A stretch of 64,000 nt of DNA from DMER01 sp003451645. Its GTDB lineage: Bacteria > Pseudomonadota > Alphaproteobacteria > Micropepsales > Micropepsaceae. Positions 17,932 through 26,056 of the stretch are shown here, in pieces (the stretch's first letter is position 1; the number at the start of each line of letters is the position of its first letter). The stretch covers positions 124,001 through 188,000 of the forward strand of contig DALYLR010000001.1 of the NCBI GenBank assembly GCA_031976175.1, given 5' to 3'. Under the pieces are notes generated by a model. That model ran no database searches. It was not told the origin of the DNA and worked only from the letters and a program-made list of their open reading frames with translations. The position numbers and the translations under genes were made by a program.

Positions 17932-18486
17932 TTGCTAAAGCGTGCCGTTATTGCGGTCTACGAGAAGTGGGTCCTTTTGCGTTCGGGCTCTGTTGCCTTT
18001 GCGCGCTTGAAAGGGGTCAAAGTCGGCGAGGGTTGCAGAATTGGGATTCGCGATTTTGGTACTGAGCCCTTTTTGATATCGATTGGGGATCGCGTTACTA
18101 TAGCCCCGGGCGTGCAGATTCTGACCCATGACGGAAGTTCGTGGCTGGTGCGTGACGAGAATGGAAGCCGCTACCACTTGATCGGGGAAGTGAAAATTTG
18201 CGATGACGTTTTCGTCGGGGCTAACGCGATCATCCTTCCTGGCGTTACCATTTCCTCAAACAGCGTAGTCGGTGCTGGCTCCGTTGTAACGAAGGATGTA
18301 CCCCCTGGCAGTGTTGTGGTTGGGAACCCGGCGCGGAAAATTTGCTCGTTTGAGGAGTTCGTTGAAAGAACCAAGTCGGTGGGCTTTCACGATAACGCTT
18401 ACAATATGGAGCTTCCTCGCAAAGAGCGAATTCTTGACGTGCTCGCTAAACGACCACCTCTGCAGCGCCTCAAAGGACAACGTTAG
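17932..18486 (+). CDS. Left-handed beta-helix acyltransferase (WbbJ/LacA type)
   Basis: A hexapeptide-repeat acetyltransferase of about 184 residues. Repeats run from GVKVGEGCRIGI to VKICDDVFVGANAIILPG and SVVGAGSVVTKDVPPGSVVVGNPA, with the catalytic-His region at ILTHDG. It would O-acetylate a sugar using acetyl-CoA. The first recognised start codon in frame is TTG at 17932. An AGGAG at 17910-17914 is 17 bases away, too far; it would suit an ATC or ATA codon at 17923-17928 instead, so an unusual start is possible. It stands 92 bases after wzx in a relatively A+T-rich stretch. Confidence 0.8.
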   Translation: MLKRAVIAVYEKWVLLRSGSVAFARLKGVKVGEGCRIGIRDFGTEPFLISIGDRVTIAPGVQILTHDGSSWLVRDENGSRYHLIGEVKICDDVFVGANAIILPGVTISSNSVVGAGSVVTKDVPPGSVVVGNPARKICSFEEFVERTKSVGFHDNAYNMELPRKERILDVLAKRPPLQRLKGQR

Positions 18487-18587
18487 CTGCGGAGATTCGT
18501 ACGGCAGATCTGAATTGGTTTCATGCCGCCAGTTAGAATAGTCTTGATACAAATCCCCAACATTCACAAACAGCCGGACAAAGGTGC

Positions 18588-19247
18588 ATGCGAGCGCTCA
18601 GATTCTTGATGATGATGCTCGAGGCTCTTTTGCCCAGTACTCTCAGAATATGGCTCCTGCGCAGGCGCGGAGCCACTATTGGTGCTGGGTGTCATATTGG
18701 TGCGTTCACGATCCTCGATGCTTCAAACATCCATTTGGGGGATTGCGTTCAGATCGCCAGCTTTAATCTCGTCCACCGGCTCTCCCGCCTAGACATGGGC
18801 AATGGCTCGAGAATGAACGGCTTCAACTGGATCACTGGCGCTGGCACCGGACGGCTTGAAGTTGGTAAGAATTCGGCCATCACACGGTTTCACTTTTTCG
18901 AGGCCTCTGGTGATATCACCATCGGTGAAAACAGCATCATCGCAGGCCGGGACAGTCATTTTTTCACGCACGGGATCAGTGCGACGAACCTTGACGATGT
19001 GCGCTCAATTCGCATCGGGTCGTGGTGTTACATCGGCTCGTCATCCCGTTTTGTCCCTGGCAGCGGGGTGTCCAAGGGGACCTTTGTCGGAATGGGTTCG
19101 GTCGTGACAAAGCCGTTTACCGAGGAGTTCTTGCTGATCGCGGGCAACCCTGCACAAATGAAGAAGCAGTTGTCCTCAACTGATGTGTATTTTGATCGTG
19201 CTTTCTTGCCGCATGACCACCATCCCACAAACTATCGTGGCGGTTGA
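18588..19247 (+). CDS. Hexapeptide-repeat acyltransferase
   Basis: A 219-residue left-handed beta-helix protein. Repeats include GATIGAGCHIGAF, GDITIGENSIIAG and SIRIGSWCYIGSSSRFVPG, ending with the cap GTFVGMGSVVTKPFTEEFLLIAGNPAQ. The conserved HFFTHG segment near residue 125 would carry the catalytic His. The N-terminus is a basic amphipathic helix (LRIWLLRRRG), as in membrane-associated colanic-acid-type acetyltransferases. The ATG at 18588 is used. It is the second acyltransferase in the locus, suggesting that the glycan is acetylated at two positions or on two sugars. Confidence 0.82.
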   Translation: MRALRFLMMMLEALLPSTLRIWLLRRRGATIGAGCHIGAFTILDASNIHLGDCVQIASFNLVHRLSRLDMGNGSRMNGFNWITGAGTGRLEVGKNSAITRFHFFEASGDITIGENSIIAGRDSHFFTHGISATNLDDVRSIRIGSWCYIGSSSRFVPGSGVSKGTFVGMGSVVTKPFTEEFLLIAGNPAQMKKQLSSTDVYFDRAFLPHDHHPTNYRGG

Positions 19248-19434
19248 GGTTAGGCGTGAAACATCACAACGAGGGGCTTAAGCCGCATACTCAAGTCAAG
19301 GAAGGCGATGCCCAGGCCGCGTCACGACCACTCCAAGACCCTCATTGACCACGGCGGTGCCATCATGACCCACTCAGCCGCTTTGTGGTCCACACTATCG
19401 CCTTCGTAACGCCACTCTAAGCAGAGCACTCAGA

Positions 19435-20226
19435 ATGGAACGAATAATCAGTTACGACAAGCCCAATGACCGGCTTGTATTCCTTCATGTGGCGCCCGAT
19501 CAGACCTATTGGGACGATCTGTGGTCAACTACGCTGGACCGCTCTCACATCAAGCGCGGCGATCGCTTTGTTACCGCGGAGACGCGACGCGTGCTTCCGG
19601 TTGGTTCGCGGGTGCTCGATGCGGGTTGTGGTATCGCTGCGACGGTCAGTGGACTGCATGACGCGGGATTCCGGGCAGAAGGAATTGATTATGCTGAATC
19701 GACAGTCGCCGCCGTCAACCGCGTGGCGCCAGAGCTCACGGTCAAACTCGGCGATGTGCGCGCGTTGAATTATGAGGACGGAGAACTCGATGGGCTCTGG
19801 TCCCTGGGCGTGATTGAGCACTTCTTCGATGGGTTTGATCCATTGATCATTGAAACGCGCCGTGTGCTTCGGCCCAGCGGCTATCTTTTCTTGACTGTGC
19901 CAACCATTTCGCCCCTCAAGAGCTGGAAGATCGATCGCGGTGTGTTGCCGCCTTACAAGACGGAAGACAGAGATCGCTTTTTCCAGTTCGCCTTCCGGCG
20001 AGAGCACGTCATATCCGAGGTCGAACGAGCAGGGTTTCGACTGCTTCGCGACTACGGCCGCAGCGGGGCCTTTGGGCTTACAGAAGATGCTCCAGCGCTC
20101 GCAAAAGGGCTGGCCTTGAAACCGGACTCAACGTCCTTGCCCGCGAGGGCGTGGTGGCGGCTTGCAGATCACGTCTTGACGCCGCTCAGCTATCACACCC
20201 GATTTTTCCTTATGCAAAAGATCTAG
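19435..20226 (+). CDS. SAM-dependent methyltransferase (class I)
   Basis: A 263-residue methyltransferase. Motif I is VLDAGCGIAATVSGLHDAGF near residue 60, followed by EGIDYAE, and the post-motif segment GLWSLGVIEHFFDGFDP near residue 122 is typical of Methyltransf_11/25 families. The C-terminal half (VLRPSGYLFLTVP) completes the fold. It begins 187 bases after the acyltransferase gene, in a gap with no visible feature, and ends 5 bases before the next glycosyltransferase start. Likely substrate: a sugar or lipid-linked saccharide of the locus (inferred). Confidence 0.82.
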   Translation: MERIISYDKPNDRLVFLHVAPDQTYWDDLWSTTLDRSHIKRGDRFVTAETRRVLPVGSRVLDAGCGIAATVSGLHDAGFRAEGIDYAESTVAAVNRVAPELTVKLGDVRALNYEDGELDGLWSLGVIEHFFDGFDPLIIETRRVLRPSGYLFLTVPTISPLKSWKIDRGVLPPYKTEDRDRFFQFAFRREHVISEVERAGFRLLRDYGRSGAFGLTEDAPALAKGLALKPDSTSLPARAWWRLADHVLTPLSYHTRFFLMQKI

Positions 20227-20231
20227 CCGTC

Positions 20232-21410
20232 GTGGAACCATCAGACACCGCGTATAAGCCCACACAGGCCTCGCTGGTTGTCGGCGTGGATGCCTCGCGC
20301 AGCCGGTCAGGTGGGGCGATCGCGCATGTCCTCGGCTTCTTACGTTGCGGCGATCCGCGAGCCCACGGCATCAAGACCGTCCATTTGTGGGCCCACGACA
20401 AGCTTCTCGACGCCGTGGAGAAGGCACCATGGCTTGTTTTGCATGAGGTGCCAGCCAGCCGCCGCTCGATCATTCACCAATTGATGTGGCAACGGCGCAC
20501 ACTGCCCAAGCTCGCAAAAGAGCTTGGTGTGCTTGCGATGTTCAATACTGATGCGGGATCGGTGTGTCCCTTTCAACCCTCTATCACGCTGAGCCAAGAC
20601 ATGCTGTCGTACGAGCCCGGTGAAATGCAACGTTACCCATGGCCGTCTCGCGCGCGGATTAGGCTTGAGGCACTTCGATTTGTGCAGTTGCACCGCTTGA
20701 GAAGCAGCAGCGTGGCGGTCTTTTTGACCCGGCATGCCGCAAAGGTTATTGGTGCCCTCACGCCTCTGCGCAAATCTGCGATTATTGCTCACGGGATCGA
20801 CGAAAAGTTCTCCAGAGTGGCCATGACCGACCGGTATTTTCCTGCCTCTGGCCCGATTCGCGCGCTGTACGTTTCAAATGCGGCGCCTTACAAGCATCAA
20901 TGGCATGTTGTTGATGCCGTGGCCCGCGTACGCCAGACCTCCGGCATTGACTTGCGCCTTCGTCTCGTTGGCGGTGGGCAGGGGCACGCGCAAGAACGGT
21001 TGGACGCCGCAATCCGGCAGTATGACCCTTCTGGTCAGTTCGTTGAGCACATTGCATTCGTGCCGCACGATCGGATTGCAGGAGAACTGAAAGACGCAGA
21101 CTTGTTTGTGTTCGCGTCGAGTTGTGAAAACCTGCCTATAACTCTTCTTGAGGCTATGGCTGCGGGGCTACCCATCGCGACGTCCAACAGAGGTCCGATG
21201 CCCGAGGTGATGGGTCCTGACGCTTGCTACTTCGACCCAGAGGCGCCCGAGAGTATCGCCACGGCGCTCTCGAAAGTGCTGTCTTCAAGTGGTTTACGAC
21301 AGCGCATCATGCAGGATGCGAGAGTTCGAGCAGCGGGATATACTTGGGAGCGCTGCTCAAATGAGACGTGGGCGTTACTAGCCGACGTTGCGAAATCAAG
21401 TAATCATTGA
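20232..21410 (+). CDS. Glycosyltransferase family 4 (GT-B)
   Basis: About 392 residues of a GT4 enzyme. The start VVGVDASRSRSGGAIAHVLG shows the acceptor-binding glycines. The donor domain has YVSNAAPYKHQWHVVDA near residue 218 and the motif CENLPITLLEAMAAGLPIAT near residue 300. The open frame extends back to 20151 inside the methyltransferase gene; the GTG at 20232 is the first start after that stop and precedes the conserved part. The following amidotransferase gene begins 8 bases after this stop. It is likely to add one residue of the repeat unit. Confidence 0.86.
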   Translation: MEPSDTAYKPTQASLVVGVDASRSRSGGAIAHVLGFLRCGDPRAHGIKTVHLWAHDKLLDAVEKAPWLVLHEVPASRRSIIHQLMWQRRTLPKLAKELGVLAMFNTDAGSVCPFQPSITLSQDMLSYEPGEMQRYPWPSRARIRLEALRFVQLHRLRSSSVAVFLTRHAAKVIGALTPLRKSAIIAHGIDEKFSRVAMTDRYFPASGPIRALYVSNAAPYKHQWHVVDAVARVRQTSGIDLRLRLVGGGQGHAQERLDAAIRQYDPSGQFVEHIAFVPHDRIAGELKDADLFVFASSCENLPITLLEAMAAGLPIATSNRGPMPEVMGPDACYFDPEAPESIATALSKVLSSSGLRQRIMQDARVRAAGYTWERCSNETWALLADVAKSSNH

Positions 21411-21418
21411 GAGAGCAC

Positions 21419-22543
21419 ATGAGGATCTGCACCAACTGCGTGATGGATACGACCGACAGCGCCATTGTTTTCGATGAGCGTGGTGTCTGCGACCATTGCA
21501 ATACCTTCTACACCCAGGTGAAGCCCAACTGGCACACGGGTGAAAAAGGCAAAGCCGAGCTCGATCGCATGGTTGAGACCATCCGCGCGGCGGGCAAAGG
21601 CAAGGATTTCGACTGTATCATCGGGATGAGCGGTGGCATCGATAGCTCCTATCTCGTTTATGCTGCTAAAGAGGTCATGGGCCTCAGGCCGCTGGTCTTC
21701 CATGTCGATGCAGGCTGGAACTCCCAGATCGCGGTGAACAATATCGAACGTCTCGTGGACGGGCTGGGCCTCGATCTATTCACCGAGGTGATCGACTGGG
21801 AGGAAATGAAAGACCTGCAGCGCGCCTTTTTCCGCTCTGGCGTGCCGCACATCGACACACCGCAAGACCACTCCTTTTTCGCTACCATGTACAAGTTCGC
21901 CACCCAACATGGCGTCAAGCACATCCTCACGGGCGCGAACTACTCGACGGAGTGCATTCGCAATCCCATGGAGTGGATGTATTTCCAATCCGACGTGCGT
22001 CAGATCCGCGACATTCATCAGCAATTCGGCGGGCGCCCATTGCGAAACTTCCCGCTGACCTCGATCCTTTGGCACAAGGCATGGCTGCCTTATGTGCGCG
22101 GCATCAAGGTGCTGCGGCCGCTTAATTCCATGCCGTACATCAAAACCGAGGCGCGGCAATTGCTAATGGACCGCTTTGGCTGGCAACCCTATCCGCAAAA
22201 GCATTTCGAATCCCGCTTCACGCGGTTCTATGAAAGTTATTGGCTGCCGGAGCGTTTTGGTTATGACGTGCGCAAAGTCCAGTTCTCCAGCCTCATTGTG
22301 ACGGGTCAGATGACACGCGACGAGGCCCTGGCCGAGCTGCAAAAGCCGCCCTATGACGCTGAAACCATTGGGCAAGAGATCGAGTTTGTTGCCAACAAGC
22401 TCGACATCACAGTTGATGAGCTCAAAAGCTATTTGGCACTGCCCAAGAAGACCTATCGGGATTACAAGAACCAGGAGGATATCTACCGGATCGGTGCGCG
22501 GGTCATGCGTGCGCTTGGCATTGAGCGTGGGGGCAAGCGGTGA
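21419..22543 (+). CDS. wbuX: N-acetyl sugar amidotransferase (WbuX/WbpG-like)
   Basis: A 374-residue ATP-dependent amidotransferase that, with HisH- and HisF-like partners, converts an acetamido group of a nucleotide sugar to an acetamidino group. Two zinc-type Cys pairs (CTNCVMD and CDHC) open the protein. The PP-loop is IGMSGGIDSSYLVY near residue 66. The segment ILTGANYSTECIRNP near residue 165 is typical of the family. The ATG at 21419 fits these; a TTG at 21407 adds only four residues. It overlaps the HisH-like gene by 4 bases. The substrate is likely an N-acetylated uronic or deoxy sugar (inferred). Confidence 0.87.
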   Translation: MRICTNCVMDTTDSAIVFDERGVCDHCNTFYTQVKPNWHTGEKGKAELDRMVETIRAAGKGKDFDCIIGMSGGIDSSYLVYAAKEVMGLRPLVFHVDAGWNSQIAVNNIERLVDGLGLDLFTEVIDWEEMKDLQRAFFRSGVPHIDTPQDHSFFATMYKFATQHGVKHILTGANYSTECIRNPMEWMYFQSDVRQIRDIHQQFGGRPLRNFPLTSILWHKAWLPYVRGIKVLRPLNSMPYIKTEARQLLMDRFGWQPYPQKHFESRFTRFYESYWLPERFGYDVRKVQFSSLIVTGQMTRDEALAELQKPPYDAETIGQEIEFVANKLDITVDELKSYLALPKKTYRDYKNQEDIYRIGARVMRALGIERGGKR

Positions 22544-23151
22544 TTGGGATCGTCGATTACGGTCTTGGCAATGTCCGTGCCTTTGAGAACATCTACCGGC
22601 GTTTGGGTATTGCCGCCGAGCCTGTGCGCAACGCGGCGGAACTTGAGGCCGCTGACAGGTTGATCTTGCCTGGCGTCGGTGCCTTTGACTGGGCCATGGC
22701 GCGGCTGACTGAGTCTGGAATGATTGACCCCTTAAACAGGCGCGTCCTCAAGGACGGGGTCCCCGTTCTTGGCGTCTGCGTCGGCATGCAGATCATGGCC
22801 CAAGGCAGCGATGAGGGCACCGCCGCAGGGCTTGGCTGGATCGACGGGCGGGTCGAGCGTTTTCGCGACGAATGGTTCAATACGCGGACGCATCTGCCGC
22901 ATATGGGCTGGAACGATATCGAGGTCGCGGGCAAGCCCGCATTGTTCTCCGAGATGGCGGCGCCGCGCTTCTACTTCTTGCACTCCTATTTCTTTCATCC
23001 CGTTGACGAGGGCCATGTTGTGGCACGAACGCATTACGGCCAAGTCTTTGCCTCTGCCATCCGCCGGGACAATATCTGGGCGACGCAGTTCCATCCTGAA
23101 AAAAGCCACGACTGGGGCGTCCAGCTGTTGCGCAATTTCGCCGAAGTCTGA
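22540..23151 (+). CDS. wbuY: HisH-like glutaminase subunit of sugar amidotransferase
   Basis: A 203-residue class I glutamine amidotransferase that releases ammonia from glutamine. It has VDYGLGNVRAFEN at the N-terminus, the nucleophile in GVCVGMQIMAQGS near residue 82, and the His-Glu pair in TQFHPEKSHDWG near residue 185. It closely resembles HisH of histidine synthesis, but it lies between an N-acetyl sugar amidotransferase and a divergent HisF, with no other his genes near. It should therefore feed ammonia to the sugar amidination step. Start GTG at 22540, overlapping the previous stop. Confidence 0.85.
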   Translation: MIGIVDYGLGNVRAFENIYRRLGIAAEPVRNAAELEAADRLILPGVGAFDWAMARLTESGMIDPLNRRVLKDGVPVLGVCVGMQIMAQGSDEGTAAGLGWIDGRVERFRDEWFNTRTHLPHMGWNDIEVAGKPALFSEMAAPRFYFLHSYFFHPVDEGHVVARTHYGQVFASAIRRDNIWATQFHPEKSHDWGVQLLRNFAEV

Positions 23152-23153
23152 CC

Positions 23154-23936
23154 ATGTTGCGTCCCCGCCTCATTCCCTGCCTGCTCGTTCAGAATCAGGG
23201 CCTTGTGAAGACCCGCCGCTTTGGCGAACCGAAATATGTCGGCGACCCGATCAATGCGGTGCGCATCTTCAACGAGAAGGTCGTTGACGAGCTCATGGTG
23301 ATCGACATTGACGCGACCGTGAAAGGGCGGGAACCCGATTACCGGATGATCGCAAACCTCGCGACCGAATGCCGGATGCCTTTGTGTTATGGCGGTGGCG
23401 TTAGCAGCAGCGCGCAGATCGAACGTATCATCGGTCTTGGGGTGGAGAAAGTCGCGCTATCGTCGGCCGCGCTCGCACGTCCCGCTCTGATTGAAGAAGC
23501 CGCAAAGCACGTGGGTTCGCAAAGCGTGGTTGTCGTACTCGACATCCGGAAGAGCGGCCTGCTGCGCCGCTTGGAGATCGTGACGCATAATGCAACCCGC
23601 CAGACCGGTATCGATCCGGCCGCCTTTGTGCGCGAAGCAACACAACGCGGTGCCGGTGAGATCGTCATCAATAATGTCGATCGCGATGGGATGATGGAAG
23701 GCTTTGATCTTGAGCTCGTGGAGAAATTGCGCCGCGAGACGTCTCTTCCGATGACCGTCATGGGTGGTGCGGGCTCACTGGACCATGTTGCCGAACTCTG
23801 GAACGCACAAGGCATCATCGGCGCTTCCGCCGGCAGCCTCTTCGTCTTTAAGGGCCGCTTTCGCGCTGTCCTCATCAATTACCCAAATCTGGATGAAAAG
23901 GCGGCGCTTCTGACCCGCACAGGATGGTCACCGTGA
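23154..23936 (+). CDS. wbuZ: HisF-like subunit of sugar amidotransferase
   Basis: A 260-residue (beta/alpha)8 barrel of the HisF family. The N-terminal strand reads RLIPCLLVQNQGLVKT, whereas canonical HisF has CLDV with a catalytic Asp; here that Asp is Leu. The second phosphate-site region MPLCYGGGVSS and the strand VVVVLDIRKSG (with the other conserved Asp) remain. Loss of the first Asp fits the WbpG-linked HisF2/WbuZ paralogues, which channel ammonia but do not make imidazoleglycerol phosphate. It starts 2 bases after the HisH-like gene. The assignment to capsule amidino-sugar synthesis is from context plus this substitution. Confidence 0.83.
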   Translation: MLRPRLIPCLLVQNQGLVKTRRFGEPKYVGDPINAVRIFNEKVVDELMVIDIDATVKGREPDYRMIANLATECRMPLCYGGGVSSSAQIERIIGLGVEKVALSSAALARPALIEEAAKHVGSQSVVVVLDIRKSGLLRRLEIVTHNATRQTGIDPAAFVREATQRGAGEIVINNVDRDGMMEGFDLELVEKLRRETSLPMTVMGGAGSLDHVAELWNAQGIIGASAGSLFVFKGRFRAVLINYPNLDEKAALLTRTGWSP

Positions 23937-26056
23937 AACAGCTTCTCCAATCCCTCAAAGATGGTGCCACGACGGTTGCCGAGATCCCGGCACCGCGCTG
24001 CGGCAACGGGCAGGTTCTCGTCCACACGTCAATCAGTTTGGTCTCAGCCGGAACCGAGCGCATGCTCGTGGAATTCGGCAAAGGCAATCTGATCCAGAAG
24101 GCCCGGTCGCAACCCGACAAGGTTCGCCAGGTTCTTGAGAAAGCGCGCACCGATGGTGTTGCCGCGACATTGGAGGCGGTTCGCTCCAAGCTCGATCAGC
24201 CGCTGGCTCTGGGCTATTGCAATGTCGGCCGGGTGATCGAGTCACGTGCCGAGGGGTTTGCGCCTGGCGACCGGGTGGTGTCGAACGGCAAGCACGCCGA
24301 GATTGTCGCGGTCCCGCGCAATCTCTGCGCTCGTATCCCCGACGGGGTCACAGATGAGGCGGCGAGCTTTACCGTTCTTGCGGCCATCGGTTTGCAAGGC
24401 ATCCGTCTGGCACAGCCAACCCTTGGCGAATGCGTTGTGGTCACCGGGCTCGGGCTGATTGGCCTCTTGACGGTTCAGATGTTGCGGGCGCAGGGCTGCC
24501 GCGTCTTGGGTATCGATTTCGATCCGGCGCGGCTTGAACTTGCCCGCCAATTCGGCGCAGAAACGGTCAACCCAGGTGCAGGTGAGGATGTGCTTGCGCG
24601 CGCTGCCACGTTTTCGCGGGGCGCGGGCGTTGACGCGGTCATCATCACTGCCTCGACCAAAAGCAATGAGCCGGTGTCGCAAGCCGCGCGCATGTGCCGT
24701 AAACGCGGGCGCATCGTGCTGGTTGGTGTAGTCGGCCTCGAACTGAGCCGGGCAGACTTCTATGAAAAGGAGCTCACCTTTCAGGTGTCCTGCTCCTATG
24801 GGCCGGGGCGGTATGACCCGGATTATGAGGAGGGCGGACAGAAATACCCAATCGGTTTTGTCCGCTGGACCGAGCAGCGCAATTTCGAAGCGGTGCTGGA
24901 CCTCATGGATTCCGGCGCGCTCAAGGTCGAGCCTCTGATCACGCACCGTTTTGCTATCGAGGATGGCGCGCAAGCAATGGACCTGCTGACGTCCGGTCAG
25001 CCCTCGCTCGGTATCCTTTTGTCCTATCCAAAACCGGCAGCGGAGACACCTGCGGTGCGCCGGGTCGCGCTTGGCGGCGTGCCTCGCGCGGGCAAGGGCG
25101 TCGTTGGCTTTCTTGGGGCAGGCAATTATGCCGGGCGAGTGCTCATCCCTGCGTTCAAAGCTGCAGGGGCCAGTCTGCACAGTGTAGTCAGCGGCGGTGG
25201 TGTGAGCGCCGTGCATTTCGGCAAGAAATTTGGCTTTGGTCACGCCACGACCGATACCGCCGCGGTCCTGAATGATCCGGCAATCGACACCGTTGTCATT
25301 GCCACGCGCCACGACGCCCATGCGGCTCAGGTTCTCGGCGCTCTGCGGGCAGGCAAGCATGTCTTCTGCGAGAAGCCGCTATGCCTGACACTTGCGGAAC
25401 TGGCGCAGATCGAGAGCGAAGTGGCGCAGCGCCCTGACCAACATCTTATGGTAGGCTTCAATCGCCGCTTTGCTCCGCAAGTGGCGAAAATGAAGGCGCT
25501 GCTTGCCCCCATCGAGGCGCCCAAGAGCATTATCATCACCGTCAATGCGGGCGAGATACCGCCGGATCATTGGACACAAGACCCGGCGGTTGGCGGCGGG
25601 CGGATCATTGGTGAGGCTTGCCACTTTATCGACTTGGCGCGGTTTCTGGCCGGACACCCTATCACCGCGCACCACGCCGTCGCCATGGGGCGCCATCCGT
25701 CAGTGCCTGTGACCGATGACAAGGCGATCTTGACGCTGCAGTTTGCGGATGGCTCGATCGCGACGATCCAGTACCTCGCCAACGGTGACAAAGGGTTCCC
25801 GAAAGAGCGCGTTGAAGTGTTCGCCGCAGGCCGGGTGCTGCAGCTCGACAATTTCCTCAAATTGCGCAGCTGGGGCTGGAAAGGGTTCTCGACGATGAAC
25901 CTATGGCGGCAGGACAAGGGGCAGATGGCTTGTGCCGCGGCTTTCTATGCTAACGTCACTCGCGGCGCAGCCCCAGTAATCCCTCGAGATGAGCTCTTCG
26001 AGGTCGCTCGCTGTACTATCGAGGTGGCGCAACTTGCGCGCCTAAGTGAGCAATAG
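23933..26056 (+). CDS. Bi-domain oxidoreductase (alcohol dehydrogenase-like plus Gfo/Idh/MocA)
   Basis: A 707-residue fusion. Residues 1-360 form a medium-chain dehydrogenase (LVSAGTERMLVEFGKGNL, then the NAD motif VVVTGLGLIGLLTVQML near residue 170). From about residue 385 a Gfo/Idh/MocA dehydrogenase follows (VVGFLGAGNYAGRVLIPAF, then GKHVFCEKPLCLT near residue 480). The GTG at 23933 overlaps the previous stop in a GTGA and gives the usual MKQLLQSL-type N-terminus; an ATG lies 9 bases earlier. Such fusions recur next to heparinase-like proteins in capsule loci. The reaction is unknown; oxidation or isomerisation of a sugar is probable. Confidence 0.85.
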   Translation: MKQLLQSLKDGATTVAEIPAPRCGNGQVLVHTSISLVSAGTERMLVEFGKGNLIQKARSQPDKVRQVLEKARTDGVAATLEAVRSKLDQPLALGYCNVGRVIESRAEGFAPGDRVVSNGKHAEIVAVPRNLCARIPDGVTDEAASFTVLAAIGLQGIRLAQPTLGECVVVTGLGLIGLLTVQMLRAQGCRVLGIDFDPARLELARQFGAETVNPGAGEDVLARAATFSRGAGVDAVIITASTKSNEPVSQAARMCRKRGRIVLVGVVGLELSRADFYEKELTFQVSCSYGPGRYDPDYEEGGQKYPIGFVRWTEQRNFEAVLDLMDSGALKVEPLITHRFAIEDGAQAMDLLTSGQPSLGILLSYPKPAAETPAVRRVALGGVPRAGKGVVGFLGAGNYAGRVLIPAFKAAGASLHSVVSGGGVSAVHFGKKFGFGHATTDTAAVLNDPAIDTVVIATRHDAHAAQVLGALRAGKHVFCEKPLCLTLAELAQIESEVAQRPDQHLMVGFNRRFAPQVAKMKALLAPIEAPKSIIITVNAGEIPPDHWTQDPAVGGGRIIGEACHFIDLARFLAGHPITAHHAVAMGRHPSVPVTDDKAILTLQFADGSIATIQYLANGDKGFPKERVEVFAAGRVLQLDNFLKLRSWGWKGFSTMNLWRQDKGQMACAAAFYANVTRGAAPVIPRDELFEVARCTIEVAQLARLSEQ

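Noticed and set aside
22540..23936. Assignment of hisH and hisF to histidine biosynthesis
   Set aside because: No other his genes are near, the HisF-like protein lacks the catalytic Asp, and both lie directly behind an N-acetyl sugar amidotransferase.
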